DNA of 64,000 nt from Salinicola peritrichatus (GTDB lineage Bacteria > Pseudomonadota > Gammaproteobacteria > Pseudomonadales > Halomonadaceae): positions 20,468 to 84,467 of the forward strand of contig NZ_PZJU01000032.1 in assembly GCF_003206715.1 (NCBI RefSeq), in the 5' to 3' direction. The notes beneath the pieces were generated by a model. That model saw nothing but the letters and a program-made list of their open reading frames with translations. It had not been told where the DNA came from and did no database searches. Within the stretch, counting starts at the first letter, position 1; each line of letters begins with the position of its first letter. A program made the position numbers and the translations under genes. Below, one piece after another: positions 18,549 to 27,723 of this stretch.

Positions 18549-19946
18549 TCACACTGTCTGCCACAGCATCGGGTCCGGATTGCCCAGCGTCTCGGCGATG
18601 ATGTCCAGCGCGCGATCCAGCGCTTCCCGGCTTTCGGCGGCGCTGATGCAGACGCGGATCGCCTGCGGGGCCGCGACATTGCCGAGACAGAAGCTTTCGG
18701 CGCTGCTGACGGTGACCTGGCGTGCCTTCAATTGTTCGATGACATGGCTGGTGCGCAGCTCGCCGGGCAGCGGCAGCCACAGATAGAAACCGCCGCGCTG
18801 ACCGCGCGGCTGGAAGCCTTCCAGTTTCTGCATGGCGCGGTCGAAGCGCCAGACCAGCTCCTCGCGCTGCCATGCCAGCAGGGCGTCGGCGTCGCCGCTG
18901 GCGATCCACTGACACACCAGCGAGGTCATCAGCGGTGGCGGCATCCAGCTTTGTGCGCGGAGAGCGGCGGTCAGGCGGCCGTGCAGTTCCCCGGGCGCGC
19001 GCAGGGCGCCGACGCGCAGGCCGCCGCCAAGCAGCTTGGCGACCGAGAACAGCGTCACGGTGCGCTCCGGTGCCAGTTGGTAGAGCGGCGTGGCGGGCTC
19101 GACATGCGGATGCTGGTAGACCTCGTCCTCGATCAGCCAGAACTGCCGCTCGCGGGCCAGCGCCACGAGATCCCGCCGACGTGATTCGGTAAGCCGCGTG
19201 GTGGTCGGATTGTGGCAATCCGGCATCACGTACAGCGCGCGAAACGGTTGCTGGTCGGAGGCCCTGGCCAACGCGTCCACATCGATACCGTCACGATCGT
19301 GCGGGATTGCCACGCTCTTGAGCGAGAGTTGCTGTAGCGCGCTGATCAGTCCCGGATAGGTCAGGCGTTCGGCAGCCAGGCGTTCGCCGGGCGCCAGCAG
19401 TGCGCTCAGGCTGAGATAGATGCCGTGCATTCCGCCCTGATCGATCAGCAGTTCGTCCACCGAGACCGGTCGGCCCAGCCGGGTGAACCAGTCGGCCAGG
19501 ATCTCGCGCTGGCCGGCCTGGCCCTGCTCCGGCTGATAATCGATCGCCGCGCGCAGGTTGGCGGGCTCCCGCTGGATCGCCTGCATCGCCCGCCCCAGCG
19601 CGGCTTCGCGCTCGGGGTGTGCCGGCGGCAGCGACAGGCTGAGGTCGACCGTGTCGCTTTCCGGCGGCGTCTGGCGCACGTGATTGAACGCCAGCTGTGT
19701 TTTTTCTGCTCCACGAACATAGGTACCGCTGCCGACACGCGCCATGACGTCGCCACGTTGTTCCGCCAGTGCGTAGGCGCGCGTGACCGTACCGACGGTG
19801 ACGCCGAGCGCATCCGCCAGGCGACGCTGTGGCGGCAGCTTGGTGCCCGGCGCGAGTTCGCCACGGGCGATGGCATGGCCGATGGCGTCGGCCAGTTGAC
19901 GATAACGCGGGCCTTGGCCGGCAAGTTCGGGTATCCAGATTGTCAT
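18549..19946 (-). CDS. MocR-type GntR regulator with aminotransferase domain
   Basis: A 465-residue fusion of an N-terminal GntR winged helix (about residues 10-75; LADALGVTVGTVTRAYALAEQRG) and a fold-type I aminotransferase domain whose PLP-binding Lys lies in TLFSVAKLLGGG. MocR proteins are PLP-responsive regulators, often of vitamin B6 or amino-acid genes. It is divergent from the alanyl-tRNA editing/LysE pair, with about 105 bases between, suggesting that it controls those genes. Confidence 0.88.
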   Translation of the reverse strand: MTIWIPELAGQGPRYRQLADAIGHAIARGELAPGTKLPPQRRLADALGVTVGTVTRAYALAEQRGDVMARVGSGTYVRGAEKTQLAFNHVRQTPPESDTVDLSLSLPPAHPEREAALGRAMQAIQREPANLRAAIDYQPEQGQAGQREILADWFTRLGRPVSVDELLIDQGGMHGIYLSLSALLAPGERLAAERLTYPGLISALQQLSLKSVAIPHDRDGIDVDALARASDQQPFRALYVMPDCHNPTTTRLTESRRRDLVALARERQFWLIEDEVYQHPHVEPATPLYQLAPERTVTLFSVAKLLGGGLRVGALRAPGELHGRLTAALRAQSWMPPPLMTSLVCQWIASGDADALLAWQREELVWRFDRAMQKLEGFQPRGQRGGFYLWLPLPGELRTSHVIEQLKARQVTVSSAESFCLGNVAAPQAIRVCISAAESREALDRALDIIAETLGNPDPMLWQTV

Positions 19947-20051
19947 GGTGACAAAAATCGAGTTGACCGGGGAAACGGTGGGTTTATGCTCGGATTGTTC
20001 GGAAGATTAGTCGTTATGTCAATAAATTGAACCCGTACAATTGGAGGCCCC

Positions 20052-20789
20052 ATGTCTACCGCGTTGCTCTTTCGTGAATTGCCTACCGCCCGGGAAAGCC
20101 TGGCGACCGTAACCGCGATCGGCGACGACGGCGTCGTGGTGACCGATGCCACGCTGTTCTATCCGCATGGCGGCGGTCAGCCCGGCGACCGCGGCGCGTT
20201 CATTACCGCCGACGGGCGCACGCTGGCGGTCAACGATACCCGCAAGGGCGAGGGTGGGCAGGTATGCCACTTGCTCGATCCCGGACACGGCCTCGAAGTC
20301 GGCCAGAGCGTCACCCAGCAACTCGACTGGCCGCGCCGTTGGGCACACATGCGCATGCATACCGCGCTGCACCTGCTCTCGGTGGTCGTGCCCCATGGCG
20401 TCACCGGCGGCAGTATCGGTGCCGATCGCGGGCGGCTCGACTTCGATCTCGGCGACGCCAGCTTCGACAAGGACGAGCTGACCGAGCGGCTCAACGCCTT
20501 GATCGCCGCCGACCATCCGGTCACCAGCGAATGGATCAGCGAAGCGGAACTGGACGCGCACCCGGAACTGGTGAAGACGATGTCGGTGGCGCCGCCGCGG
20601 GGCGCGGGCGAAATCCGCATGGTGCGTATCGGCGATATCGACTACCAGCCCTGCGGCGGTACGCATGTCGCTTCCACCGCCGAGATCGGGCCGGTCCGGG
20701 TCGCCAGCATCAAGAACCGTGGCGCGCGCAACCGCCGTATCACCCTGGTGTGGGGCGACGATAACGCTCAGGGAGGCGAGCCGTCATGA
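20052..20789 (+). CDS. Alanyl-tRNA editing protein (AlaX-like)
   Basis: A 245-residue freestanding editing domain homologous to the AlaRS editing module, with zinc ligands in HMRMHTALHLL (HxxxH) and QPCGGTHV (CxxxH). It removes serine or glycine mischarged onto tRNA-Ala in the cytoplasm. TTGGAGGC precedes the ATG. Its end overlaps the start of a LysE-type exporter by 4 bases, a pairing that suggests joint handling of amino-acid excess under the divergent MocR regulator. Confidence 0.87.
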   Translation: MSTALLFRELPTARESLATVTAIGDDGVVVTDATLFYPHGGGQPGDRGAFITADGRTLAVNDTRKGEGGQVCHLLDPGHGLEVGQSVTQQLDWPRRWAHMRMHTALHLLSVVVPHGVTGGSIGADRGRLDFDLGDASFDKDELTERLNALIAADHPVTSEWISEAELDAHPELVKTMSVAPPRGAGEIRMVRIGDIDYQPCGGTHVASTAEIGPVRVASIKNRGARNRRITLVWGDDNAQGGEPS

Positions 20790-21388
20790 CGTCGCTGGCC
20801 TGGTGGTTCTCGGTGGCACTGTTCGCGATTTCGATGACCGGCACGCCCGGTCCCAACAACGTGATGTTGACCGCATCCGGTGCGCTCTACGGCTATCGCC
20901 GCACGCTGCCGCATATCTTCGGCATCATGGCGGGCTGCTTCGTGCTGTTCATGGCCGTGGCGCTGGGCCTGGGTGTGCTGTTCGAGCGCTTCCCGATCGT
21001 GCAGCAGGCGCTCAGGATCGCCGGCGCCATCTGCCTGCTCTATCTGGCGTGGAAGATCGCCACCGCGCCATCGCCCGATCTGGCTGCCACGGAGGGCGCG
21101 CGACCGCTGACGGCGTGGCAGGCGGCGGTGTTCCAGTTCGTCAATCCCAAGGCATGGGTGATGGGCATTGCGCTGATCGCCGGCTTCATGCCGCATGAAG
21201 GGCCGTTGATCGTGAATGCGGTGGTGCTGTCGCTGTTCATGGAACTGGTCGGATTTTTCTGCATCTCGTTCTGGGCCGGCTTCGGCATGGCGATCGGCCG
21301 GCTGTTGAAGACGCACCGAGCCTGGCGGGTGTTCAACGGCGTGATGGGGCTCGCCACCGCCGCCTGCGTGGGCTTTATCCTCAGTTGA
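20786..21388 (+). CDS. LysE family amino-acid exporter
   Basis: A 200-residue inner-membrane protein with about six helices and the LysE/RhtB signature SMTGTPGPNNVMLTASGALYG near the N-terminus and FQFVNPKAWVMGI in the middle. It exports amino acids. Translation is coupled to the alanyl-tRNA editing gene (ATGA overlap). The substrate is not evident. Confidence 0.88.
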   Translation: MTSLAWWFSVALFAISMTGTPGPNNVMLTASGALYGYRRTLPHIFGIMAGCFVLFMAVALGLGVLFERFPIVQQALRIAGAICLLYLAWKIATAPSPDLAATEGARPLTAWQAAVFQFVNPKAWVMGIALIAGFMPHEGPLIVNAVVLSLFMELVGFFCISFWAGFGMAIGRLLKTHRAWRVFNGVMGLATAACVGFILS

Positions 21389-21393
21389 AGCGC

Positions 21394-22191
21394 CTAGCTG
21401 CTGCGTAGCATGCGTTCCAGCATGGCGGCATTGGGGTCGTCGGGCTGGCTGACCACGGCGTAGTTGTAGTTGCCCTCGGACCAATACTGCGCCATCAGGT
21501 GGCCGTCGAGTCGTTTGCCGGGATCGAGCAGACGATTGCCGCTGCCGGGTGGGCGGATATACATCATCATCCGGCGTCCGGCGCGGTCACGGTAGATCAC
21601 CATGGCGGCTGGTCCCTGTTCGGTCGCGAGCAGGCGGACGTCGACCATACGCAGACCGGCGGCGCTGAGATCGGGAGGCATGACGCCACCGCTGAAATGA
21701 GTATGAAAGAGCTGCTCGACGTGCGCCCGGGTGTCGACGGCGGGTTCGGCGTGGGCGTCGCGGCCATTGGCCGGCGTTGTCTCGGGCTCGAGACCGACCG
21801 GCGAGGCATCGGCAAACAGACGGTAGGCTTGCACCGCGTCGGCCATGGGCGGCGGGGAGGGTGGGCGCATCATGTCGTTGGCCTGCCAGCCGCCGGTCAT
21901 GCCGAGACCGAGCGCCATCACCAGCATGGCCGCCGTGGCCAGGTGTCGTCGTTGCCGCTGGTGGCGTCGGCGGCGCAGAGCGGCGGGGTCCAGTGCCGGG
22001 TTGTGGGGCCACTGCTGCGGATTGGCGTAGACGGCGCGCAGACGCCGGGCATCCCGGCGCCAGGCTTCGACCTCGGCGGCCCGCTCCGGTTGGGTTGCCA
22101 GCCATGCCTCGACCCAGCGCTGGCGCTCGTCGTCCAACTGGCCATCGAGGTAGGCGTGCAGATCGTATTCGCTCGGATGACGCTCGTTCAT
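21394..22191 (-). CDS. Anti-sigma factor, membrane-anchored
   Basis: A 265-residue protein with an N-terminal cytoplasmic anti-sigma-like segment (SEYDLHAYLDGQLDDERQ...WLATQP), a basic stretch, one transmembrane helix around residues 85-104, then a periplasmic domain. The zinc-binding His-x3-Cys-x2-Cys motif of ZAS proteins is absent. It overlaps the sigma gene by 4 bases and would hold the sigma factor inactive at the membrane until a signal arrives. Confidence 0.85.
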   Translation of the reverse strand: MNERHPSEYDLHAYLDGQLDDERQRWVEAWLATQPERAAEVEAWRRDARRLRAVYANPQQWPHNPALDPAALRRRRHQRQRRHLATAAMLVMALGLGMTGGWQANDMMRPPSPPPMADAVQAYRLFADASPVGLEPETTPANGRDAHAEPAVDTRAHVEQLFHTHFSGGVMPPDLSAAGLRMVDVRLLATEQGPAAMVIYRDRAGRRMMMYIRPPGSGNRLLDPGKRLDGHLMAQYWSEGNYNYAVVSQPDDPNAAMLERMLRSS

Positions 22192-22718
22192 TTCAGCCTC
22201 CGCAATGCCGCTTGCTCTTTCTGTCGTCCCGCTCCATCGGACTCGCCCTCGTCCAGCGTGCGCAAGGCCCGGCGTGCCCGGGACAGGCGTGACATCACCG
22301 TACCCATCGGGATGTTCAGGGTTGCGCTGACCTCGCGATAGCTCAGCCCTTCCAGCGTGACCAGCATCAACAGTGCCCGCTGTTCGGCGGGTAGCCGGTC
22401 GAAAGCCTCCCAGGTGGCGCGAGCGATCACCACCTCCTCCGCCGAGGCAGTGGTCGAGGTCTCGCCGGTGAACAACTGCAACAACCGCGTATAGCGCTTG
22501 GCGCGTCGCTGTCCGTCGATGAACTGTCGATAGAGGATGGAGAACAGCCAGGCGCGCAGATCGCCATCGGCGCGGCGGTCATGCCAGCGGCCGATCGCTT
22601 TCTCCATGGTCGACTGCACCAGATTGTCGGCGTTGCTGGGGTCCTGCGTCAGCGACAGCGCGAAGCGTCGCAGCCGGGGCAGGACGTCACGCAGTTGGTC
22701 ATCGTCCGGTGGGTTCAT
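22188..22718 (-). CDS. ECF RNA polymerase sigma factor
   Basis: A 176-residue extracytoplasmic-function sigma factor with region 2 (LTQDPSNADNLVQSTMEKAI...LRAWLFSILYRQFID) and region 4 (LMLVTLEGLSYREVSATLNI...GTVMSRLSRAR). The ATG at 22718 gives the normal length; upstream codons in frame do not look like sigma sequence. It is co-transcribed with the anti-sigma gene and divergent from the catalase-like gene. Matching GGAAT-N16-CGTC motifs precede both directions, suggesting autoregulation. Confidence 0.88.
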   Translation of the reverse strand: MNPPDDDQLRDVLPRLRRFALSLTQDPSNADNLVQSTMEKAIGRWHDRRADGDLRAWLFSILYRQFIDGQRRAKRYTRLLQLFTGETSTTASAEEVVIARATWEAFDRLPAEQRALLMLVTLEGLSYREVSATLNIPMGTVMSRLSRARRALRTLDEGESDGAGRQKEQAALRRLK

Positions 22719-22750
22719 GGTGTGCTCGCAATCCGGGTAAGTCCCCGTCA

Positions 22751-22775
22751 GACGAACGAGACGCAAGGCTATTCC
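22751..22775 (-). promoter_or_regulatory. Candidate ECF promoter for sigma/anti-sigma operon
   Basis: On the minus strand GGAAT (22775-22771) and CGTC (22754-22751) are separated by exactly 16 bases. The element is preceded by CGGCG, as in the promoter at 22836-22860. The layout matches ECF promoters (-35 GGAAT/GGAAC, -10 CGTC/CGTT). It lies about 30 bases upstream of the sigma start. Confidence 0.6.
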
Positions 22776-22835
22776 CGCCGAGCGCTGACTCGTCACTTTC
22801 CTTGCCTTTCCGGCGATCCTCTTCGCGCGCCGGCG

Positions 22836-22860
22836 GGAATAAACCGTCGATCGGCTCGTC
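22836..22860 (+). promoter_or_regulatory. Candidate ECF promoter for catalase-like/cytochrome b561 operon
   Basis: On the plus strand GGAAT (22836-22840) and CGTC (22857-22860) have the same 16-base spacing and the same upstream CGGCG as the divergent site. The catalase-like start codon is 38 bases further on. Confidence 0.6.
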
Positions 22861-22897
22861 CTACCCGCTCCCAACGGCAATCACTCGTGGAGTGCCC

Positions 22898-23968
22898 ATG
22901 TCTCGACAACCCCCGCGACCGCCCCGTGCCATCTTCCGGTTGGCGGCGATCGGCCTGGTCATCGCCATCCTGGCGACGGCCTTCGCCTACGTTTCCGGTT
23001 GGCTGGACCCCGGCTGGCTGACGCCGGATAGCCTGATCGATACCTTGGAGGCGGACACCGGAATCCATGCAGGTTACCGCCGCAACCATGCCAAGGGTAT
23101 CTGCGTGACTGGTGAATTCGAGAGCAACGGCCAGGCGGCAGCGCTTTCCCGGGCCAGTGTTTTCGACCCGGGCCGCCGTGTTCCGGTGATCGGCAGGCTG
23201 GCGATCCCTGGTCCCGATCCGAATGCGTCGGATGCGATGCCGCCGGTGCGCAGTTTCGCGCTGCTGTTCCGGTTGCCGGACAACGAACAGTGGCGTACGG
23301 CGATGAATGCCATGCCGGTCTTTTCGGTTTCCACGCCGGAGGCCTTCCGGGAGCAGTTGGAGGCATCGCAGCCGGACCCGCAAACCGGCAAGCCCGATCC
23401 CGACAAGCTGGCGGCCTTCTTCCAGGCGCACCCGGAAACCAAGCCGTTTCTCGCCTGGGCCAAGACCGCTCGGCGCTCCTCCAGCTACGCCAATATCGGT
23501 TACAACAGCCTGAACGCCTTCCGCTTCATCGATGACGACGGCAATACGCACTTCGTGCGCTGGGGCGTGGAGCCCGAAGCGCCGTTCTCGCCGATGACCG
23601 AGGCTCAGAAGCAGGATCCCGATTTCCTCTCCCAGGAACTGCGGCAGCGGTTGGCCGACGGGCCGCAGCGCTGGCATCTGATCATCACCGTCGCCGAGCC
23701 CGGCGACCCCACCGACGACGCGACCCTGGCGTGGCCGGCGGAGCGGCGCAGGATCGACGCCGGCATCGTGACCGTCGACAGCGCGCAATCCCAGGTCGAC
23801 GGCCCGTGCCGGGACATCAACTACGATCCGCTGATCCTGCCGGACGGCATCGAGGGCTCCGACGATCCGATATTGAGCGCGCGCTCGGCGGCCTATTCCG
23901 AATCCTTCAACCGCCGTACCCGCGAGCAGGCCGAGGCACCCAACCGCCACCAGGAGCCGCAGTCATGA
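22898..23968 (+). CDS. Catalase family peroxidase, membrane-anchored (SrpA-like)
   Basis: A 356-residue minimal catalase-fold protein with an N-terminal transmembrane helix (about residues 10-32). It has the distal His in GYRRNHAKGICVTGEF, the Asn-containing segment YNSLNAFRF and a proximal Tyr region RSAAYSESFNRR. Small catalases of this type are heme peroxidases using organic or hydrogen peroxide, here probably periplasmic. TGGAG precedes the ATG. It overlaps cytochrome b561 by 4 bases, which may supply electrons, and is probably driven by the divergent ECF sigma factor. Confidence 0.85.
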   Translation: MSRQPPRPPRAIFRLAAIGLVIAILATAFAYVSGWLDPGWLTPDSLIDTLEADTGIHAGYRRNHAKGICVTGEFESNGQAAALSRASVFDPGRRVPVIGRLAIPGPDPNASDAMPPVRSFALLFRLPDNEQWRTAMNAMPVFSVSTPEAFREQLEASQPDPQTGKPDPDKLAAFFQAHPETKPFLAWAKTARRSSSYANIGYNSLNAFRFIDDDGNTHFVRWGVEPEAPFSPMTEAQKQDPDFLSQELRQRLADGPQRWHLIITVAEPGDPTDDATLAWPAERRRIDAGIVTVDSAQSQVDGPCRDINYDPLILPDGIEGSDDPILSARSAAYSESFNRRTREQAEAPNRHQEPQS

Positions 23969-24540
23969 ACGAACGCCACGCCTCCCGCCACGGGCAGGAC
24001 TTTTCGATACCGGCTCGCCTGCTGCACTGGGCGATGGCGGTGATGATCATCGCCATGCTGTTCATCGGTGCCGGCATGGTGGCGACGGTCTCGGAGCGCC
24101 ACGCCCTGCTGATTTCGATCCACAAGCCGCTCGGCATCGCCATTCTACTGCTGGCGATCGTGCGCCTCGGCGTGCGCTGGCGCTACCCGACACCCGAGTT
24201 GCCACGGCACCTTCCAGCCTGGCAGCGACTGGCTGCCAGGCTGTCGCACTGGCTGCTCTATGCGTTGATGCTGGCGATGCCGCTGATCGGCTGGGCGATG
24301 GTCTCGGCCGCTGGCTACCCGGTGACACTGGCGCCCGGCATCACCTTGCCGCCACTGGTGCCGACATCGGTGACGCTCTACGCCGCCTTGCGTTTCGCCC
24401 ATACCTGGCTGGCGCTCACGCTGTTCGCATTGATTCTCTTGCATCTGGCGGCGGCGCTGTATCACGCCTGGATGCTGCGCGACGACGTGTTCGCCAGCAT
24501 GACTTCGGGGACACGGCGCCGTGGCCCCGGTTCAGAATGA
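23965..24540 (+). CDS. Cytochrome b561 family protein
   Basis: A 191-residue integral membrane diheme cytochrome b with four helices and conserved His ligands in LLHWAMA, SIHKPLG, LSHWLLY and FAHTWLAL/LLHLAAAL. Family members transfer electrons from quinol to periplasmic acceptors. Coupling to the catalase-like gene (ATGA overlap) suggests that it reduces that peroxidase. The 3' end overlaps the convergent DUF924 gene by 9 bases. Confidence 0.88.
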   Translation: MNERHASRHGQDFSIPARLLHWAMAVMIIAMLFIGAGMVATVSERHALLISIHKPLGIAILLLAIVRLGVRWRYPTPELPRHLPAWQRLAARLSHWLLYALMLAMPLIGWAMVSAAGYPVTLAPGITLPPLVPTSVTLYAALRFAHTWLALTLFALILLHLAAALYHAWMLRDDVFASMTSGTRRRGPGSE

Positions 24541-25131
24541 AGAACCCGGCTGGCGCAGGAATTCGATCTCTTCCGGCGTCGATTCCCGCCCCAGGATCGC
24601 GTTGCGGTGCGGATAGCGGCCGAAGCGCTCGATGATCACGCGGTGGCGTCGCTCGTAGTCGAGCTGCTCTTCCATGCCGGGCCGGTCGAACAGCTCGAGG
24701 GCGCGGTCGTGAATCGGCAACGACTCGCTGTGCATGAATGGCATGTAGGCGAAGATGCGCTGCGCCAGCGGCAATGACGTATCCAGGCCCAGCCCGATCA
24801 GTTCCTGAGATAGCGCCAGCGCCAGCGGGTCCTGGGCGAAGGCGTCGGGCGTGTCGCGATGCATATTGCGCGAGAACTGGTCGAGCACGATGATCTCCGC
24901 CACCCGGCCGGCGGGCGTCTTTCGCCAAGCCCAGCATTCGCAGCGCGTGGCGGCGGCCAGGGTCGCGCCGAAGCGCTCGCCGATCATGCGGTCGAGTTCG
25001 GAATCCTTGAGAAACCACTGCTTGGGAATGAGCTCCTCGAACCAGAACTCGAGGATCTGCTGCGGCGTGGCGATGTATTCGGGCGCTCGGTACACGGGAT
25101 TGCCTCGCTGTCTGTCGGTGAATAGCAGCAT
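24532..25131 (-). CDS. DUF924 family protein
   Basis: A 199-residue all-alpha TPR-like protein with the family segments ILEFWFEELIPKQWF, IIVLDQFSRNMHRDTPDAFAQD, YMPFMHSESLPIHDRA and FGRYPHRNAILGRESTPEE. Members are widespread cytoplasmic proteins of unknown function. Convergent with cytochrome b561. The start is uncertain by a few residues; an alternative GTG lies 12 codons in. Confidence 0.82.
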   Translation of the reverse strand: MLLFTDRQRGNPVYRAPEYIATPQQILEFWFEELIPKQWFLKDSELDRMIGERFGATLAAATRCECWAWRKTPAGRVAEIIVLDQFSRNMHRDTPDAFAQDPLALALSQELIGLGLDTSLPLAQRIFAYMPFMHSESLPIHDRALELFDRPGMEEQLDYERRHRVIIERFGRYPHRNAILGRESTPEEIEFLRQPGSSF

Positions 25132-25158
25132 AACCCGCCGACAGCGAGGCGTGGCGAC

Positions 25159-25815
25159 TCAGGTGGGCTCGATGGCCTGATCGTGCAGCGGCACGCGGGA
25201 CAGCTGGGCCATGGCGAGGCGGTAGGCGTCGACCTTTTCGGGGTACTTCACGCCTTCGACGATCGAGAGATGACGCAGGGTTGGATAGAGTGCGATGTCG
25301 TCGAGCGAGAGCACCTGATTGACCGCCTCGGGCGACTGAATCAGGGGTTCCAACTCGTTGAGCCAACGCTCGAGCTCGTTCATCAGTGGCGCGGTCTGCT
25401 CGCGCAGCTCGTCGAGGTCGCCGACCATATCGGTCATCTTGGCGCCGAACAGCGCGGCTGCTTCCGGTGTTGCCAGTTCACCGAACGGCGCTTCCACCGC
25501 ACGCGGCGCGAACAGCTTGAAGATGATGTCGTTGGCGGCCTTCACCCAGCGCTCGATCTCCGGATTCTGAGGGCCTTCCATGACCTTGACGCCCTCCGCT
25601 TCCGAGTCGATGCCGCGCACGATCTCCTGGGTATCGCTCAGGGTGTCGCCGTCGTCGAATTCCAGAATCGGCACGGTCTTCTCGCCGACCAGGCGGGTCG
25701 GGGTTTCGGCATCGTCGAACAGCAGTGTCTGCACTTCCACCGGTACGTCGCGCAGACCGAAGATCATGCGAGCCCGCGCACAGAATGGGCAGTGATCGTA
25801 GATGTAAAGACGCAT
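25159..25815 (-). CDS. grxB: Glutaredoxin 2
   Basis: A 218-residue GST-like monothiol/dithiol glutaredoxin with the active site YDHCPFCARA at the N-terminus, cis-Pro segment EKTVPILEF and an all-helical C-terminal domain, matching GrxB length (about 215). It reduces protein or glutathione mixed disulfides. The ATG at 25815 has GGAGGAG upstream; the longer frame has no comparable signal. Confidence 0.92.
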   Translation of the reverse strand: MRLYIYDHCPFCARARMIFGLRDVPVEVQTLLFDDAETPTRLVGEKTVPILEFDDGDTLSDTQEIVRGIDSEAEGVKVMEGPQNPEIERWVKAANDIIFKLFAPRAVEAPFGELATPEAAALFGAKMTDMVGDLDELREQTAPLMNELERWLNELEPLIQSPEAVNQVLSLDDIALYPTLRHLSIVEGVKYPEKVDAYRLAMAQLSRVPLHDQAIEPT

Positions 25816-25908
25816 AATCGCTCCTCCATGATATCGACGCGTCATTACAAGGTAGAAAAGGGACAGTGAGGCTGCCCGGGTGGTGACATTTTTTAACGCC
25901 AGTGCGCT

Positions 25909-27107
25909 TTATTCCGTGACCAGTTCCCGGTCGCGACTGCGGATCTGCCAGGCAAAACCGAAGCCGACCGGCAGTATGGCGATGGCCGCCAGTGCCAATG
26001 TGGGGGCCGTGCCCGAGAACGCGATGATGGCACCACCGATGCCGGTGCCGAGAGACTGACCGGTAAAGAACGCGGTCGAGAACAGCGATACGGCCGCGCC
26101 GCGGCGTTCCGGCGCCATCTGCGTCGCGGTCGTCTGCAGAGTGTTGTGCAGCATATAGAAGCCGAGCCCGAAGAGATAACACCCAACGATGGCGACGACG
26201 GGCGTCGGCCAGACACAGATGGCGACCAGGGCGATCGCGATCAGCACGCACCCCAGTTGGCACAGTCCGCTCTCGCCGAGTCTCGGCACCAGACGCCGTG
26301 CCAGCAGGGCGAAGCTCAGGCCGCCCACGGCGAATACCGCCAGGATCAGCCCGGCCTCGGTCAGCGGCATGTCGCCGGCGACATGCAGGTGGCTGGCGAC
26401 GAAGGCAAATCCGCAGAATACTGCCGCCCCCTCGCAGAACACGGCGATGAGTACCACCCGCGCCCGGGCTTCTGCAGCACATGGCGCAGGCTCACGCCGA
26501 GCGATTCCCGCTTCCGACCCTGGGGCCGCTCGTGACGGCCGGCGCGATACCACAAGAGTCCACCGGCGGCGGCAAACAGTAGCGTGTAGGCGACGAACGG
26601 CCACTGCCACCAGCTCTGCTCCGCGGCCAGGCCGCCGAAGGTCTGGCCGCAGGCCAGCCCGCAGATCTGGCCGATCAAAAAGCGCGCCAGCACCGCCTGT
26701 CGCTGCTCGTAGGGAACGTTGTCGCCGATCCATGCCATCGCCAGCGGAATCACCGCGGCGCAGCCGACCCCGGCCAGCATGCGCGCTGCGATCAGGGTCG
26801 CCAGGCTGCCGGAAAGTGCGCACAGCAGGCTGGCCACGGCGGCCACCAGGGAAAACAGCGAGATCACCCGCAGCTTGCCGTAGCGGTCGCCGCTGGGACC
26901 CAGGACCAGCTGCAGACAGCCATAAACGATGGCGAACGCGGTGATCGCCCATGACGCCGCGGAGAGCGAAGTCGCATAGACCTCGGCGACCCGCGGCAGC
27001 ATGGGGTCGAGGATTCGCTGCGTGGCGGCGGCGCAGAAAGCGGTCAGCGCCAGCAGGATGATGGTGGGCCAGGGAGTGGTATCGATGCGCTGGGGTGAGG
27101 TCGGCAC
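25909..27107 (-). pseudogene. MFS transporter with a frameshift in mid-gene
   Basis: From a GTG at 27107 the first half of an MFS protein is read (RILDPMLPRVAEVYATSLSA, GPSGDRYGKLRVISLFSLV) up to VLQKP. There the frame must change, near 26458-26470 in the GC run CCCGGGCGCGGG, to continue ARVVLIAVFCEGAAVFCGF to the end at 25909. Joined, the protein would have about 398 residues and twelve helices, the normal size. As given, neither half is a full transporter. A one-base loss (or two-base gain) explains it; sequencing error in the GC run is also possible. Confidence 0.78.
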
Positions 27108-27317
27108 AGGCGGTGTATCCGAGCTGGAGGCGAATGATGAACGATATTAGCACGCTAAATGCATCATCGGGCTTCGGCACTTCTTGAGCGCTCCGAGAAC
27201 ATGGCGCTGCCCGAATGAGTGAAGCATGCAGCATTCATAATTCATGAACAGTGTTTTCTAATTTTCCCCGCATGCTGACGACATCTCGCCATCAAGGGCG
27301 AAGAGAGGAGACTGATC

Positions 27318-27674
27318 ATGAAGCGTCGCATATTGACGACCAGCCTGCTGATCGCCGCGCTGGGTGTGACGGGATTGGCACAGGCCGACCCCGGACATGG
27401 CCATGGGCACGGTCATGGCAATGGCAACAAGCATGGGAACGCGCATCATCAAGGCGGTCATGACTACCAGGGGCACGACTCTCATCGCAACTGGCACAAA
27501 GGCGGACACATCGACTCGCGCTACTATCGCGACGACCGCTATTGGGTCCGCGACTGGCATGCGCGCCATCTGCCCGAACCGCCGCACGGCCATCGCTGGA
27601 TCAGAATCGATGGCGACTACGTGCTGGCGGCCGTGGCGACCGGTGTGATCGCCGCGGTCATTCTGGGGCACTGA
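27318..27674 (+). CDS. RcnB-family periplasmic protein, His/Gly-rich
   Basis: A 118-residue protein with a signal peptide (cleavage near AQA-DPGHGHGH), a His/Gly/Asn-rich low-complexity segment (residues 24-60), then the RcnB-type core DDRYWVRDWHARHLPEPPHGHRWIRIDGDYVLAA. The C-terminus is hydrophobic. RcnB is linked to nickel/cobalt homeostasis in E. coli; the His-rich segment here fits metal binding. GAGGAGA precedes the ATG. It is apparently monocistronic. Confidence 0.8.
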   Translation: MKRRILTTSLLIAALGVTGLAQADPGHGHGHGHGNGNKHGNAHHQGGHDYQGHDSHRNWHKGGHIDSRYYRDDRYWVRDWHARHLPEPPHGHRWIRIDGDYVLAAVATGVIAAVILGH

Positions 27675-27723
27675 TCGCGCTGGGCACTGCCGGCTACCAT
27701 CAACCGGCAGTGCCCCATCGGCC

